The notes beneath the pieces were generated by a model, which was not told the DNA's origin, searched no databases, and was given only the letters and a program-made list of their open reading frames with translations. From positions 124,001-188,000 of the forward strand of contig NZ_FWFP01000004.1 of NCBI RefSeq assembly GCF_900172215.1: 64,000 nucleotides of DNA, given 5' to 3'. This stretch comes from Ruegeria meonggei. Its GTDB lineage: Bacteria; Pseudomonadota; Alphaproteobacteria; Rhodobacterales; Rhodobacteraceae. Below, piece by piece: positions 26,972-35,502 of this stretch (position 1 is its first letter; each line of letters opens with the position of its first letter). A program made the translations under genes and the position numbers.

Positions 26972-28312
26972 TCAGGCGGCACGGGCCGGGCGGCACCAGT
27001 CGGGTAGCCAATCGGCATGGGCGGTCAAAAGATCGCTCACCAGGTTTCGGATCTGGCGCAGGTCAAGCTCGGCCGCAGTGTGGGGGTCCATCATGGCTGC
27101 GTGATAGATGTAGTCCGGGTTCTGATCGACCAACGCACGAACGGTCAGTTCCTGAACGTTGATCTGCGTGCGCATCAGGGCAATCAATTGCGGAGGGATG
27201 TCCGCCACAACCGAGGGCTGCACCCCGTTGGCATCCACAAGGCACGGCGTTTCCACCGCCGCGCCCAGGGGCAGTTGCGGAATCTGCCCGGTGTTTGGCA
27301 AGTTGCCATAGGCTGTATAGGGCGTATCGGTGACAATCGCATTCATCAGGTCAGCGGCAAATTCGTGACTACGGACAACATCGATATTGCGGCCATCGGT
27401 CAGCGTCTTGGCCTGTTCTTTCCAGGATTCCACCTGTTCCACACAGCGCGTGGGGTATTCATCCAGCGGAATACTGAACTGCTCGATCAGGTCCTGCCGA
27501 CCGTCTTTGATGAACCACGGCACATACTCCGCGAAATGCTCCGAGCTTTCGGTGCAGAAATAGCCCAGGTGGTCCATTACCTCATATCGCACCTTGTTCG
27601 GGCAGCGCGGCATCAGCAGGGGTGGTTTGGGAAAGCGGCCGCTGGCATAACCCTGCTGCAGCGCAGGATAAAGATCACGCCCGTTATGTTCCAACCGCAA
27701 GAAGAATGCGACGTGATTCACGCCCGCAACCTTGTATCGGAAGTCCTGTTTGGGCAGGTCCAGATCATGGGCCAGTTCTTCGACCGTGTTTTGAACCGAA
27801 TGGCACAGACCCACATGTTTTAGCGTTGGGAACTGTTCGGCCAGCGCCCAGGTGTTGATTGCCATCGGATTGACGTATTGCAACAGCGTCGCGTCTGGAC
27901 ATAGCTGCATCATGTCCTGCGCCACATCCCACAGCACAGGCACGGTACGCAGCCCGCGCATTATCCCCCCCACACCCAACGTATCGGCAATGGTTTGACG
28001 CAGCCCGTATTGTTTGGGGATCTCAAAATCCGTCAGCGTACAAGGTTTGTAACCGCCAACCTGAAAGGCGGTGATAACGAAATCCGCACCATCCAGCGCC
28101 GCCCTGCGATCCGTATGGGTGGACACAGTTGCCGCACTGCCGACCGAACGGATCATAGCGCGGGCCACGGCTTCGCTTTCGGCCAGACGGGTCGGGTCGA
28201 TATCCATCAACGCAAAGTGGCTGTCGGACAGGGCGGGGGTCAGCAGAGCATCGCCCACGATATTCTGCATGAAGATCGTGGAGCCTGCTCCAACAAAAGT
28301 AATTTTAGTCAT
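26972..28312 (-). CDS. GH4 alpha-galactosidase, NAD-dependent
   Basis: The protein has 446 residues. GH4 enzymes work through an oxidation-elimination mechanism that needs NAD and a divalent metal. The nucleotide-binding F-V-G-A-G-S starts at residue 6. V-N-P-M-A is at ~148-151, and the metal-binding C-H-S-V-Q has Cys170 and His171, the alpha-galactosidase-type version; V-N-H lies further on. It removes alpha-galactosyl groups (melibiose, raffinose family) in the cytoplasm. It sits between the permeases and the galactose-oxidation genes, supporting galactosides as the imported substrates. Confidence 0.9.
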   Translation of the reverse strand: MTKITFVGAGSTIFMQNIVGDALLTPALSDSHFALMDIDPTRLAESEAVARAMIRSVGSAATVSTHTDRRAALDGADFVITAFQVGGYKPCTLTDFEIPKQYGLRQTIADTLGVGGIMRGLRTVPVLWDVAQDMMQLCPDATLLQYVNPMAINTWALAEQFPTLKHVGLCHSVQNTVEELAHDLDLPKQDFRYKVAGVNHVAFFLRLEHNGRDLYPALQQGYASGRFPKPPLLMPRCPNKVRYEVMDHLGYFCTESSEHFAEYVPWFIKDGRQDLIEQFSIPLDEYPTRCVEQVESWKEQAKTLTDGRNIDVVRSHEFAADLMNAIVTDTPYTAYGNLPNTGQIPQLPLGAAVETPCLVDANGVQPSVVADIPPQLIALMRTQINVQELTVRALVDQNPDYIYHAAMMDPHTAAELDLRQIRNLVSDLLTAHADWLPDWCRPARAA

Positions 28313-28333
28313 GTGGCAAACCTTGGTTTGACG

Positions 28334-29182
28334 TTATTTTACGGCACCGAGGGTCAATCCCGCGATAAAGTGTTTCTGCATCAGGAAGAACATGGCCACC
28401 GGCGGCAGGGCTGCAACGATGGAACCGGCGCTCATTAATTGATACGCGGCCCTGAACTGCGCATTAAAGCTGGTGATCCCCGCCGTTACAGGCTGGCTCT
28501 CTGCGCCTTGGGTCAGAACAACGGCCCAAAAGTAATCGTTCCAGATGAAGGTGAAGATCAGCACGCTGAGCGCCGCGATTGCGGGCTTCATCAGCGGCAG
28601 GACAACATACCAGAAGATGCGCCATTCGCTGATGCCTTCGACTCGTGCGGCCTCGATCAGTTCGAACGGCAGGGCACGGATGAAATTACGCATGAACAGC
28701 GTGCAGAATCCGGTCTGAAAGGCGATGTGAAACAGAACCAGCCCCGTTTTGGTGTTGTACAGCCCAAGCTCGAGGGTCAGGTCGCGGACCGGCACCATCA
28801 GAATTTGGAACGGTACAAAATTGCCTGCAACGAACATGAAGAAGATCCAGATGTTCGATTTGAACTTATAGATCCCCAGCGCAAACCCGGTCATACTGCT
28901 GAGCGCGACGCACCCGAGCACCGTTGGAATGGTGATCAGGAACGAGTTCATCAGATAGCGTGGCATGTCCGAATTGAAGAAGACTTGCCCATAGTTGAAA
29001 GCACCTTCAAAACGGGACGGCATCCCCCAGTAGTTTGCGTTGGTGAAATCCGCTTCGGGCTTGATCGAGAAAAGCGCAACCGCAAGCAGGGGGCCTAGCC
29101 ACAGCAGCAATGCAACCGGCAGCATCGCCTTATAGGTGATTTGTGCTGCACGGGGTTGTTTTTCGATGGGTTTGGGAAACAT
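28334..29182 (-). CDS. Galactoside ABC transporter permease (MalG type)
   Basis: The protein has 282 residues with about six transmembrane segments and an EAA loop E-A-A-R-V-E-G-I near residues 176-183. It pairs with the MalF-type permease encoded 1 nt upstream to form the inner-membrane channel. The ATPase for this importer is not in the same operon; the UgpC-type protein encoded after iclR at 32403 is the likely partner. Confidence 0.88.
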   Translation of the reverse strand: MFPKPIEKQPRAAQITYKAMLPVALLLWLGPLLAVALFSIKPEADFTNANYWGMPSRFEGAFNYGQVFFNSDMPRYLMNSFLITIPTVLGCVALSSMTGFALGIYKFKSNIWIFFMFVAGNFVPFQILMVPVRDLTLELGLYNTKTGLVLFHIAFQTGFCTLFMRNFIRALPFELIEAARVEGISEWRIFWYVVLPLMKPAIAALSVLIFTFIWNDYFWAVVLTQGAESQPVTAGITSFNAQFRAAYQLMSAGSIVAALPPVAMFFLMQKHFIAGLTLGAVK

Positions 29183-29183
29183 T

Positions 29184-30107
29184 TCAGTGCCCCCTTTCTT
29201 CGCGGTACATCGACCACAGGAAGTAGGCGATGAAGCACAGCATGATCAGGAACAGGATGACCGCAATTGCAGCGCCGTATCCCATGCGGAACCCGTATTC
29301 GGACAGCGCGACTTCGAACATGTAATAGGCCAGAACGCGGGACGACCCGAACGGCCCGCCTTGCGTCATGATTGAGATCAGGTCGAACGAGCGCAGCGCC
29401 CCGATGATTGTCACAACAAACGCGATGAAGGTGGCCGGGCGCAATTGCGGTAGGATGATGTGCCACAACATCCGCGCGCCCTTGGCGCCGTCGAGGCGAC
29501 CAGCTTCGATCTGTTCGGGGTCAACGGCGTTCAGGCCGGTCAGATACAGGATCATGCAATAAGCCGTTTGCGGCCAGAGACCCGCAAAGATGATGCCGTA
29601 AGTCACGAACCGCTCATCCCCCAGCACGTTCAGCCGGCCAAGACCGAAGAAGCCCAGAAACTCGTTCAGCAAGCCAAAGGTCGGGTCATAGAACCAGGTG
29701 AACACGAGGCCGACGACCACCTGAGAGATGACAAACGGGAAGAAAAAAAGCGACTTATACAGACGAATGCCCCAAACCGTCTGGTTCAGAAACAGCGCAA
29801 TGAACAAACCCGCCGGGATCGCTGCCAGATACAGAAGCAGCCAGATCAGATTGTTCTTGAGCGAGATGTAAAATGCATCCCGGTCGGCCCATTCCCAATA
29901 CAGGTCTTCGTAGTTGCGAAAGCCCACGTATTCGGCGGCACCAAGACCATCCCATTCGTACAGGGACAGATTAAACGACTGGAACACCGGGATGATCACA
30001 TAGACCATAAAAAACAGCAGACCGGGGGCCAAAAACAGCCAGGGCGCGATGCGCTGTTGGTTTCGGTGGAACCAGCTTTCTTGTTCTGGGACGTCAACGG
30101 CTGACAT
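29184..30107 (-). CDS. Galactoside ABC transporter permease (MalF type)
   Basis: The protein has 307 residues with six predicted transmembrane segments, the first at about residues 18-40, and an EAA loop E-A-G-R-L-D-G-A near 213-220. The next gene starts within 2 nt of its stop. A 95-nt gap with a strong hairpin separates it from the binding-protein gene upstream. Confidence 0.88.
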   Translation of the reverse strand: MSAVDVPEQESWFHRNQQRIAPWLFLAPGLLFFMVYVIIPVFQSFNLSLYEWDGLGAAEYVGFRNYEDLYWEWADRDAFYISLKNNLIWLLLYLAAIPAGLFIALFLNQTVWGIRLYKSLFFFPFVISQVVVGLVFTWFYDPTFGLLNEFLGFFGLGRLNVLGDERFVTYGIIFAGLWPQTAYCMILYLTGLNAVDPEQIEAGRLDGAKGARMLWHIILPQLRPATFIAFVVTIIGALRSFDLISIMTQGGPFGSSRVLAYYMFEVALSEYGFRMGYGAAIAVILFLIMLCFIAYFLWSMYREERGH

Positions 30108-30133
30108 GGGAAATCTCGGGTTAGGTCAAAGGA

Positions 30134-30159
30134 GTAAGGCGGGTTGTCGCCCGCCTTAC
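30134..30159 (-). promoter_or_regulatory. Intercistronic stem-loop after the galactoside binding-protein gene
   Basis: GTAAGGCGGG pairs perfectly with CCCGCCTTAC around a 6-nt loop, without a U tract on the minus strand. It lies between the binding-protein stop and the first permease, the same position as the hairpins at 10045 and 16739. Confidence 0.75.
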
Positions 30160-30202
30160 GCAGGTCTGGGTACAGCCCGGGCCGTGACCCGGCCTGAACG
30201 GA

Positions 30203-31462
30203 TCAGTTGTCGTAAATGCGCTGACGCGCGCGTTCCAGTTTAGCCAGAATACGGTCTGCATTGTCCGGCTTGACCATGAACTCCTGGAAGCCTTCCATCG
30301 ACGCCTTGGCCATTTCAGCCGGGGCATCGCGGTCCCAGAACTGGGCCACACCGCCTGGGCTGTTGGACGACAGCATCTCAAAGCCCTGGTTCAGGAACTT
30401 GTCGCTATCAACCGAAGACTGCGCATTTACCGGCAACTGGCCCAGGTTTGCACCATTGTTGATCTCGGTCTGCACGTCCGGTGAGACGACAAAGCGCAAG
30501 AATTCGCGCGCGGCTTCTTTGTTGGCGGCATTTGCCGGAATGTGGAAGGTATCCGTCGGCGCATCTTCGGCCAACTCAACGTCAGGGTTGATCGCAACAA
30601 ACTGATAGAAATCAATCTGATCGTCGGACAGACCCGCCTCGCGCAGGGGCGCGACGGCAAAGTTGCCCATCAGATAGGCAGTGGCGTCCCCGTTGACCAT
30701 GAAGGGCAAGGCTTCTTGCCAGCTGTAAGTCTGGTGGTTGTCGATGAACGCGCCCATGTCGATCAGCTGTTTCCAGTTGGCGAAGGTCTGCTTGACCCGA
30801 TCGTCTTCCCAGCTGATTTCCCCATTAGCCAGCTGCTGGTGGAAATCGAACCCGTTGGTGCGCATGTTCAGGTAGTCGAACCAGCCACCAGCGGTCCACA
30901 GGAACTTGGTGCCGATGGTGTAACAGGCGCGGCCCGAATCGACGATTTTCTGGCAGTTGGAAATCTCTTCTTCCCAAGTGGTCGGCTCGCTCAGACCCAG
31001 TTCGTCAAAGATGTCTTTGCGATAATAAACGCCCCACTGATAGTAGGTATAGGGCACGCCCCACTGCTTGCCGTCGATGGTCATCGCACCTTTGGTCGAG
31101 GCCAGATTGTCGGCAATCGCAGGCTCGGCCCACAGGTCCGAGACGTCTTCGAACAGGCCAGCGTCAACATAAGGCTTCATCCGGTTGGCAGCATACCAAG
31201 TAGCAACATCCGGCGTATCCGCCGTCAGGAAGTTGCGGATCTGGGTCTTATAGGCTTCGCGGTCGATAACCGTTGTTTCAATTTCCAAACCCGGATGCTG
31301 GGCCGCGAACTGATCGATCATTGCCTCCATCGTTGCACGCGGAGCCGGGTTCGATGTGTCCAGGAAAATGCGCAGTTCGCCAGTCAGTTCGGCAGCCGCC
31401 GGTGCAGCGAGCGCAACGCTCATGGCCAGCGCGGCCGTTGTGCGCGTGAAGATGGAATGCAT
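30203..31462 (-). CDS. Galactoside ABC transporter substrate-binding protein
   Basis: The protein has 419 residues and is a family 1 solute-binding protein. A Sec signal peptide occupies residues 1-24 (cleavage after A-A-A). I chose ATG 31462 because GGGAGG lies 5 nt upstream; the frame stays open 11 codons further. It is the first gene of the leftward operon and captures the galactoside in the periplasm. Specificity is inferred from the alpha- and beta-galactosidase genes downstream. Confidence 0.88.
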   Translation of the reverse strand: MHSIFTRTTAALAMSVALAAPAAAELTGELRIFLDTSNPAPRATMEAMIDQFAAQHPGLEIETTVIDREAYKTQIRNFLTADTPDVATWYAANRMKPYVDAGLFEDVSDLWAEPAIADNLASTKGAMTIDGKQWGVPYTYYQWGVYYRKDIFDELGLSEPTTWEEEISNCQKIVDSGRACYTIGTKFLWTAGGWFDYLNMRTNGFDFHQQLANGEISWEDDRVKQTFANWKQLIDMGAFIDNHQTYSWQEALPFMVNGDATAYLMGNFAVAPLREAGLSDDQIDFYQFVAINPDVELAEDAPTDTFHIPANAANKEAAREFLRFVVSPDVQTEINNGANLGQLPVNAQSSVDSDKFLNQGFEMLSSNSPGGVAQFWDRDAPAEMAKASMEGFQEFMVKPDNADRILAKLERARQRIYDN

Positions 31463-31508
31463 GGTTTCCTCCCTTAGCTTCCATTTTAGTTCCAATTAAT
31501 GAAACCGA

Positions 31509-31554
31509 GTTTTATATATTGAAAACTACACATCATATCGGTTAGTCTTGTCAA
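31509..31554 (-). promoter_or_regulatory. Divergent control region: candidate -35 and IclR-type operator
   Basis: On the minus strand TTGACA (31554-31549) is a perfect -35 element, but no good -10 is seen at the right distance. A partly palindromic AT-rich block GTTTTATATATTGAAAAC (31509-31526, 14 of 18 positions symmetric) lies downstream of it and could be the IclR operator. The whole intergenic region is only 137 bp and must serve both directions. Confidence 0.4.
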
Positions 31555-31599
31555 GACCCTCGTGCCATCGGTCGGGGAAAGTGGAGGAGAATACGCGCC

Positions 31600-32406
31600 G
31601 TGGCTGGTGACGGAACAATAGGAAAAGCATGTGACGTGCTGGAGCAGGTGGCGGCTTTTGCCCGCCCTGTTCGATTCGCGGAATTGCTGGAAAGCAGCGA
31701 CTTTCCCAAGGCTACGCTGTACCGGTTTCTGCAGACTCTGACCAATCAAGGCATGCTGTCCTACGACCCGGACCGGCAGACCTATGCACCCGGAATGCGT
31801 CTTGTGCGTCTGGCTCATGCGGCGTGGACACAAAGCTCTCTGGCGCCGATTGCGCGGCCATTTCTGGATTCACTCAGTCGCGAAACCGGGGAAACAGTGC
31901 ATCTGGCCCAACTCGATTCCAGTCAGGTCTTATATGTCGACAAACGCAACGCGGCCCAGCCGATAGAGATGTATTCACAGGCGGGCAAAGTCGGCCCGGC
32001 CTATTGCACCGGTGTGGGTAAGGCGATGATGGCCTTTCTTGAGGATGAGGCCCTGAACAAGGCGGTCTCGCAGCAAAGCTATCACCGGTTCACCGACAAG
32101 ACACTGGCCTCGGAAAAAGCCTTGCGCGCCGATCTCGACCTGATCCGCGGCCGGGGCTATGCCGTCGATGATGAGGAACACGAGCCGGGGATCATTTGCA
32201 TTGCCTGCCCGATCCTGACCTCAGGCGGACGAGTGCTGGGGGCAATCTCGATCACCGGATCAACCGAACGTATGAATTTTGACCAATTGGAATCCTGGGT
32301 TCCCCGAGTTCGGCGCGTGGCCGAACAGATCGGAACCGAAGCCCAGGCCTGGCGGTTCCCCGAGACCCGCACAAACGCTCACAACGACAGGATGCAAGCA
32401 ACATGA
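31600..32406 (+). CDS. IclR-family transcriptional regulator of the galactoside locus
   Basis: The protein has 268 residues. An N-terminal winged helix-turn-helix (residues ~10-65) is followed by the IclR effector domain (~80-250) with the typical Y-C-T-G-V-G-K-A and E-E-H-E-P-G-I-I-C-I-A motifs. The start is GTG 31600, preceded by GGAGGAG at 31583-31589. It is divergent from the galactoside operon and its stop overlaps the ATPase start as ATGA. It most likely senses a galactose-pathway intermediate. Regulator and ATPase share one transcript, so the regulator would set ATPase supply too. Confidence 0.9.
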   Translation: MAGDGTIGKACDVLEQVAAFARPVRFAELLESSDFPKATLYRFLQTLTNQGMLSYDPDRQTYAPGMRLVRLAHAAWTQSSLAPIARPFLDSLSRETGETVHLAQLDSSQVLYVDKRNAAQPIEMYSQAGKVGPAYCTGVGKAMMAFLEDEALNKAVSQQSYHRFTDKTLASEKALRADLDLIRGRGYAVDDEEHEPGIICIACPILTSGGRVLGAISITGSTERMNFDQLESWVPRVRRVAEQIGTEAQAWRFPETRTNAHNDRMQAT

Positions 32407-33461
32407 CAGGTGTCACTCTGAACCAGGCAATCAAACGCTACGGACAGACTCAGGTCATTCACGGCATTGATCTGCAGATCGAAGACGGTGAGTTTTGTGT
32501 GTTTGTCGGCCCCTCGGGCTGTGGCAAGTCCACATTGCTGCGGATGATCGCGGGCCTTGAGGAAACGTCCGAGGGACAGATTCACATCGGCGCACGTGAT
32601 GTGACCGATATGGATCCGGCGAAACGCGGCGTGGCGATGGTGTTTCAGACCTATGCCCTCTACCCACACATGAGCGTGGCCGAGAATATGGGCTTTGGCC
32701 TGCGGATGAACGGGGTCGCCAAGGACGAGATCAACAAAAAGGTGCAGGAAGCATCAAATATTCTGAAGCTGGACCAGTACCTAAAGCGCAAGCCCAAGGC
32801 CCTATCGGGTGGTCAACGCCAACGCGTAGCCATTGGGCGGGCCATTGTACGCGGACCCGAGGTGTTTCTGTTCGACGAACCTTTGTCCAACCTCGATGCT
32901 GAACTGCGCGTTGAAATGCGGGTTGAGATTGCGCGTCTGCATAATGAAATCGGCGCGACGATGATCTACGTGACCCATGATCAGGTCGAAGCGATGACCA
33001 TGGCCGACAAGATCGTGGTGCTGCGCGATGGCCGGATCGAACAGGTTGGCGCTCCGATGGATTTGTATCGGGACCCGGACAATCGGTTTGTGGCCGGGTT
33101 CATCGGCTCTCCGGCTATGAATTTCCTGGATTGCGATATCGTGGACGGAAAGATCGCGCACCCTGCGCTCAGCGAAGCTTTGGTGCCGACCGTAAATGTG
33201 CCTGCAGGCATGACCAAGGTGACACTTGGCATTCGCCCCGAACACATTGAGATTGACCGGTCTGGCGATACTTGCACCGTTGATCTGACCGAAGCATTAG
33301 GGGGCGTAAGCTATACCTATCTGCTGACACCAAATGGTGACAAACTGATCGTGGAAGAGCGTGAGGATCAACGCAGTGCGCAGGGCGAACGCATTGGGAT
33401 CACTTTTCGCCCCGAGCGGACCATGTTGTTTGATCCCGAGAGCGGACAGCGATTCCGGTAA
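32403..33461 (+). CDS. UgpC/MsmX-type sugar ABC transporter ATP-binding protein
   Basis: The protein has 352 residues. Walker A G-P-S-G-C-G-K-S-T is at 36-44, the signature L-S-G-G-Q-R-Q-R and Walker B L-F-D-E-P-L-S-N-L-D follow, and a TOBE-containing C-terminal domain starts near 235. It is the only ATPase near the galactoside permeases and so probably drives that importer although it lies on the opposite strand. It closely resembles AglK at 13928 over the nucleotide-binding domain; exchange between importers is possible. A terminator lies 25 nt after the stop. Confidence 0.9.
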   Translation: MTGVTLNQAIKRYGQTQVIHGIDLQIEDGEFCVFVGPSGCGKSTLLRMIAGLEETSEGQIHIGARDVTDMDPAKRGVAMVFQTYALYPHMSVAENMGFGLRMNGVAKDEINKKVQEASNILKLDQYLKRKPKALSGGQRQRVAIGRAIVRGPEVFLFDEPLSNLDAELRVEMRVEIARLHNEIGATMIYVTHDQVEAMTMADKIVVLRDGRIEQVGAPMDLYRDPDNRFVAGFIGSPAMNFLDCDIVDGKIAHPALSEALVPTVNVPAGMTKVTLGIRPEHIEIDRSGDTCTVDLTEALGGVSYTYLLTPNGDKLIVEEREDQRSAQGERIGITFRPERTMLFDPESGQRFR

Positions 33462-33485
33462 CGCTTTTAACCACCATCAATGCAA

Positions 33486-33517
33486 GCGCGCCGATCTTCC
33501 GATCCGGCGCGTTTTTT
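33486..33517 (+). terminator. Rho-independent terminator after the iclR-ATPase operon
   Basis: GCGCGCCGATC and GATCCGGCGCG form a long GC-rich stem with one bulged base and a short TTCC loop, followed by six T residues. It ends transcription of the iclR-ATPase pair before the hydroxyproline genes. Confidence 0.88.
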
Positions 33518-33538
33518 ATGGCAGATTTGATATGGATT

Positions 33539-33548
33539 TTGTATCCAA
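33539..33548. promoter_or_regulatory. Candidate GntR/FCD-type operator before the hydroxyproline operon
   Basis: TTGTATCCAA is symmetric at 8 of 10 positions, resembling TTGTATACAA-like sites of FadR-type GntR regulators, which commonly control hydroxyproline genes. It is 72 nt upstream of the GGAAGG ribosome site shared by the two possible starts. No such regulator is encoded in the window. Confidence 0.3.
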
Positions 33549-33619
33549 TATCCGATATGGCGAGTCGAAAGGGTCATTTCTGTAGGCCCAGGCCCTGTTT
33601 CTTTGGAAGGATGACATCG

Positions 33620-34579
33620 ATGTCGACCAATGTTTTCACCGGCACCATGCCTGCACTGATGACCCCTTGTACGGCAGATCGTGCTCCTGATTTCGATGCG
33701 CTCGTTCGAAAGGGACAACAGATGATCGATGTCGGCATGTCGGCTGTGGTCTATTGCGGTTCGATGGGGGATTGGCCGTTGCTGACCGATGAACAGCGGA
33801 TGGAGGGGGTCGAGAGGCTGATCGGGGCAGGGCTGCCCGTTGTTGTCGGCACCGGGGCCATCAACACCAAGTCCGCCGTAGCCCATGCGGCCCATGCGCA
33901 AAAAATGGGCGCGGTCGGCCTTATGGTCATTCCTCGGGTTCTGTCACGAGGCAGTTCTCCGACCGCGCAAAAAAATCACTTCAAGGCGATCTTGTCAGCA
34001 GCACCGGACGTACCGGCAATCATCTACAACAGCCCCTATTATGGCTTCGCAACGCGCGCTGACTTGTTCTTCGCCCTGCGCGCCGAACATCCCAACCTGA
34101 TCGGGTTCAAGGAATTTGGCGGAAAAGATGATCTGCGTTACGCGGCCGAAAACATCACCAGCCAGGACGATCAAGTGACCCTGATGGTCGGCGTTGACAC
34201 CGAAGTTTACCACGGCTTTGTCAATTGCGGCGCCACAGGCTCAATCACCGGGATTGGTACTGCCCTCCCGCGTGAGGCGCTGATGCTGGCGGAATTGTCC
34301 AAAAAGGCCGCAAAAGGCAACGCCGAAGCTCGCCTGCGCGCGCAGGAATTGACGGAAGCCATCCAGGTTCTGTCCACCTTCGACGAAGGTCCTGACCTGG
34401 TGCTGTATTACAAGCATCTTCTGGTTTTGAATGGAGAACAGGAATACCGTCTGCATTTCAACGAAAGCGATGAGTTGACTGACACGCAGCGCAATTATTG
34501 CGAACAGCAATACGCGCTGTTCGGAGCTTGGTTCTCTGATTGGTCCAAACAGGGTGGGGTGATCGCTGAATGCATGTGA
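33620..34579 (+). CDS. DapA-family pyrroline-4-hydroxy-2-carboxylate deaminase
   Basis: The protein has 319 residues and a DHDPS/NAL-type (beta/alpha)8 barrel. The Schiff-base lysine is in F-K-E-F-G-G and the partner tyrosine in Y-N-S-P-Y-Y-G. In hydroxyproline degradation this enzyme deaminates and dehydrates pyrroline-4-hydroxy-2-carboxylate to 2-oxoglutarate semialdehyde. I chose ATG 33620: GGAAGG at 33605-33610 is 9 nt upstream, whereas ATG 33611 directly abuts it. It overlaps the epimerase gene by 10 nt. Confidence 0.82.
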   Translation: MSTNVFTGTMPALMTPCTADRAPDFDALVRKGQQMIDVGMSAVVYCGSMGDWPLLTDEQRMEGVERLIGAGLPVVVGTGAINTKSAVAHAAHAQKMGAVGLMVIPRVLSRGSSPTAQKNHFKAILSAAPDVPAIIYNSPYYGFATRADLFFALRAEHPNLIGFKEFGGKDDLRYAAENITSQDDQVTLMVGVDTEVYHGFVNCGATGSITGIGTALPREALMLAELSKKAAKGNAEARLRAQELTEAIQVLSTFDEGPDLVLYYKHLLVLNGEQEYRLHFNESDELTDTQRNYCEQQYALFGAWFSDWSKQGGVIAECM

Positions 34580-35502
34580 TCGACAGCCATACGGGGGGCG
34601 AACCAACGCGTGTTATTCTGGACGGCGCGCCTGATCTGGGATCCGGCCCGCTGGCCGACCGTGCCCTCCGTCTGGCCACCGAACATGAAGAGTTTTATCG
34701 CTCGGTGATGCTAGAGCCGCGCGGCCAGCCGGCCATGGTCGGGGCGCTACTGGTCGAACCCGTTGACCCGACCTGCGTAACCGGCGTGATCTATTTCGAC
34801 GTGGATGCCGTTCTGGGCATGTGCGGGCATGGCACTATCGGACTGACAGTCACGCTTGCCCATTTAGATCGGATCGGCGTTGGGATGCATCGGATCGAAA
34901 CCCCTGCCGGAATTGTCACGGTCGAATTGCACGATACCCACACGGTCACTGTCACAAATATCGAAAGCCGCCGGGTGGCCGCTGATGTCACTCTGGACGT
35001 GCCCGGATATGGCATGGTTACCGGGGATGTTGCCTATGGCGGCAACTGGTTCTTTATCGTTGATCCCAGCCCGACCCCGGTTGAGGCCAGTAACATCCAA
35101 CACCTGACTGACATGACAATCGCCATTCGAACGGCGTCCATTGCGCAGGGCATCGGTGGCGAACAGGGTGAACCGATTGACCACGTGATCTTTCAGGACG
35201 CATCACCAGCCCCTGACATTCACAGCCGCAATTTCGTTCTGTGCCCCGATGACAATTATGACCGCTCTCCCTGCGGCACAGGCAGTTCCGCGCGGTTGGC
35301 GTGCCTGGCCGCTGACAGGGCGCTGCCACCGGGGCAGGAGATCGTCCAACAAAGCGTCATCGGCAGCACTTACCGCCTGTCGTATCAGCCGGGTCCGACC
35401 GGAGGCATCATCCCCTCGATCACTGGGCAGGCCCATATCATGGCCGAGGCCAAGTTGATCTTTGACCCAAACGATCCCTTCCGAAACGGGATCGCCCCAT
35501 GA
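34570..35502 (+). CDS. 4-hydroxyproline 2-epimerase (proline racemase family)
   Basis: The protein has 310 residues. Both catalytic cysteines of a true racemase/epimerase are present: Cys85 in M-C-G-H-G-T-I and Cys235 in R-S-P-C-G-T-G. It converts trans-4-hydroxy-L-proline to cis-4-hydroxy-D-proline, the first step of the pathway. It overlaps the deaminase gene by 10 nt and the oxidase gene by 4 nt, indicating coupling. The operon context favours 4-hydroxyproline over proline. Confidence 0.88.
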   Translation: MHVIDSHTGGEPTRVILDGAPDLGSGPLADRALRLATEHEEFYRSVMLEPRGQPAMVGALLVEPVDPTCVTGVIYFDVDAVLGMCGHGTIGLTVTLAHLDRIGVGMHRIETPAGIVTVELHDTHTVTVTNIESRRVAADVTLDVPGYGMVTGDVAYGGNWFFIVDPSPTPVEASNIQHLTDMTIAIRTASIAQGIGGEQGEPIDHVIFQDASPAPDIHSRNFVLCPDDNYDRSPCGTGSSARLACLAADRALPPGQEIVQQSVIGSTYRLSYQPGPTGGIIPSITGQAHIMAEAKLIFDPNDPFRNGIAP

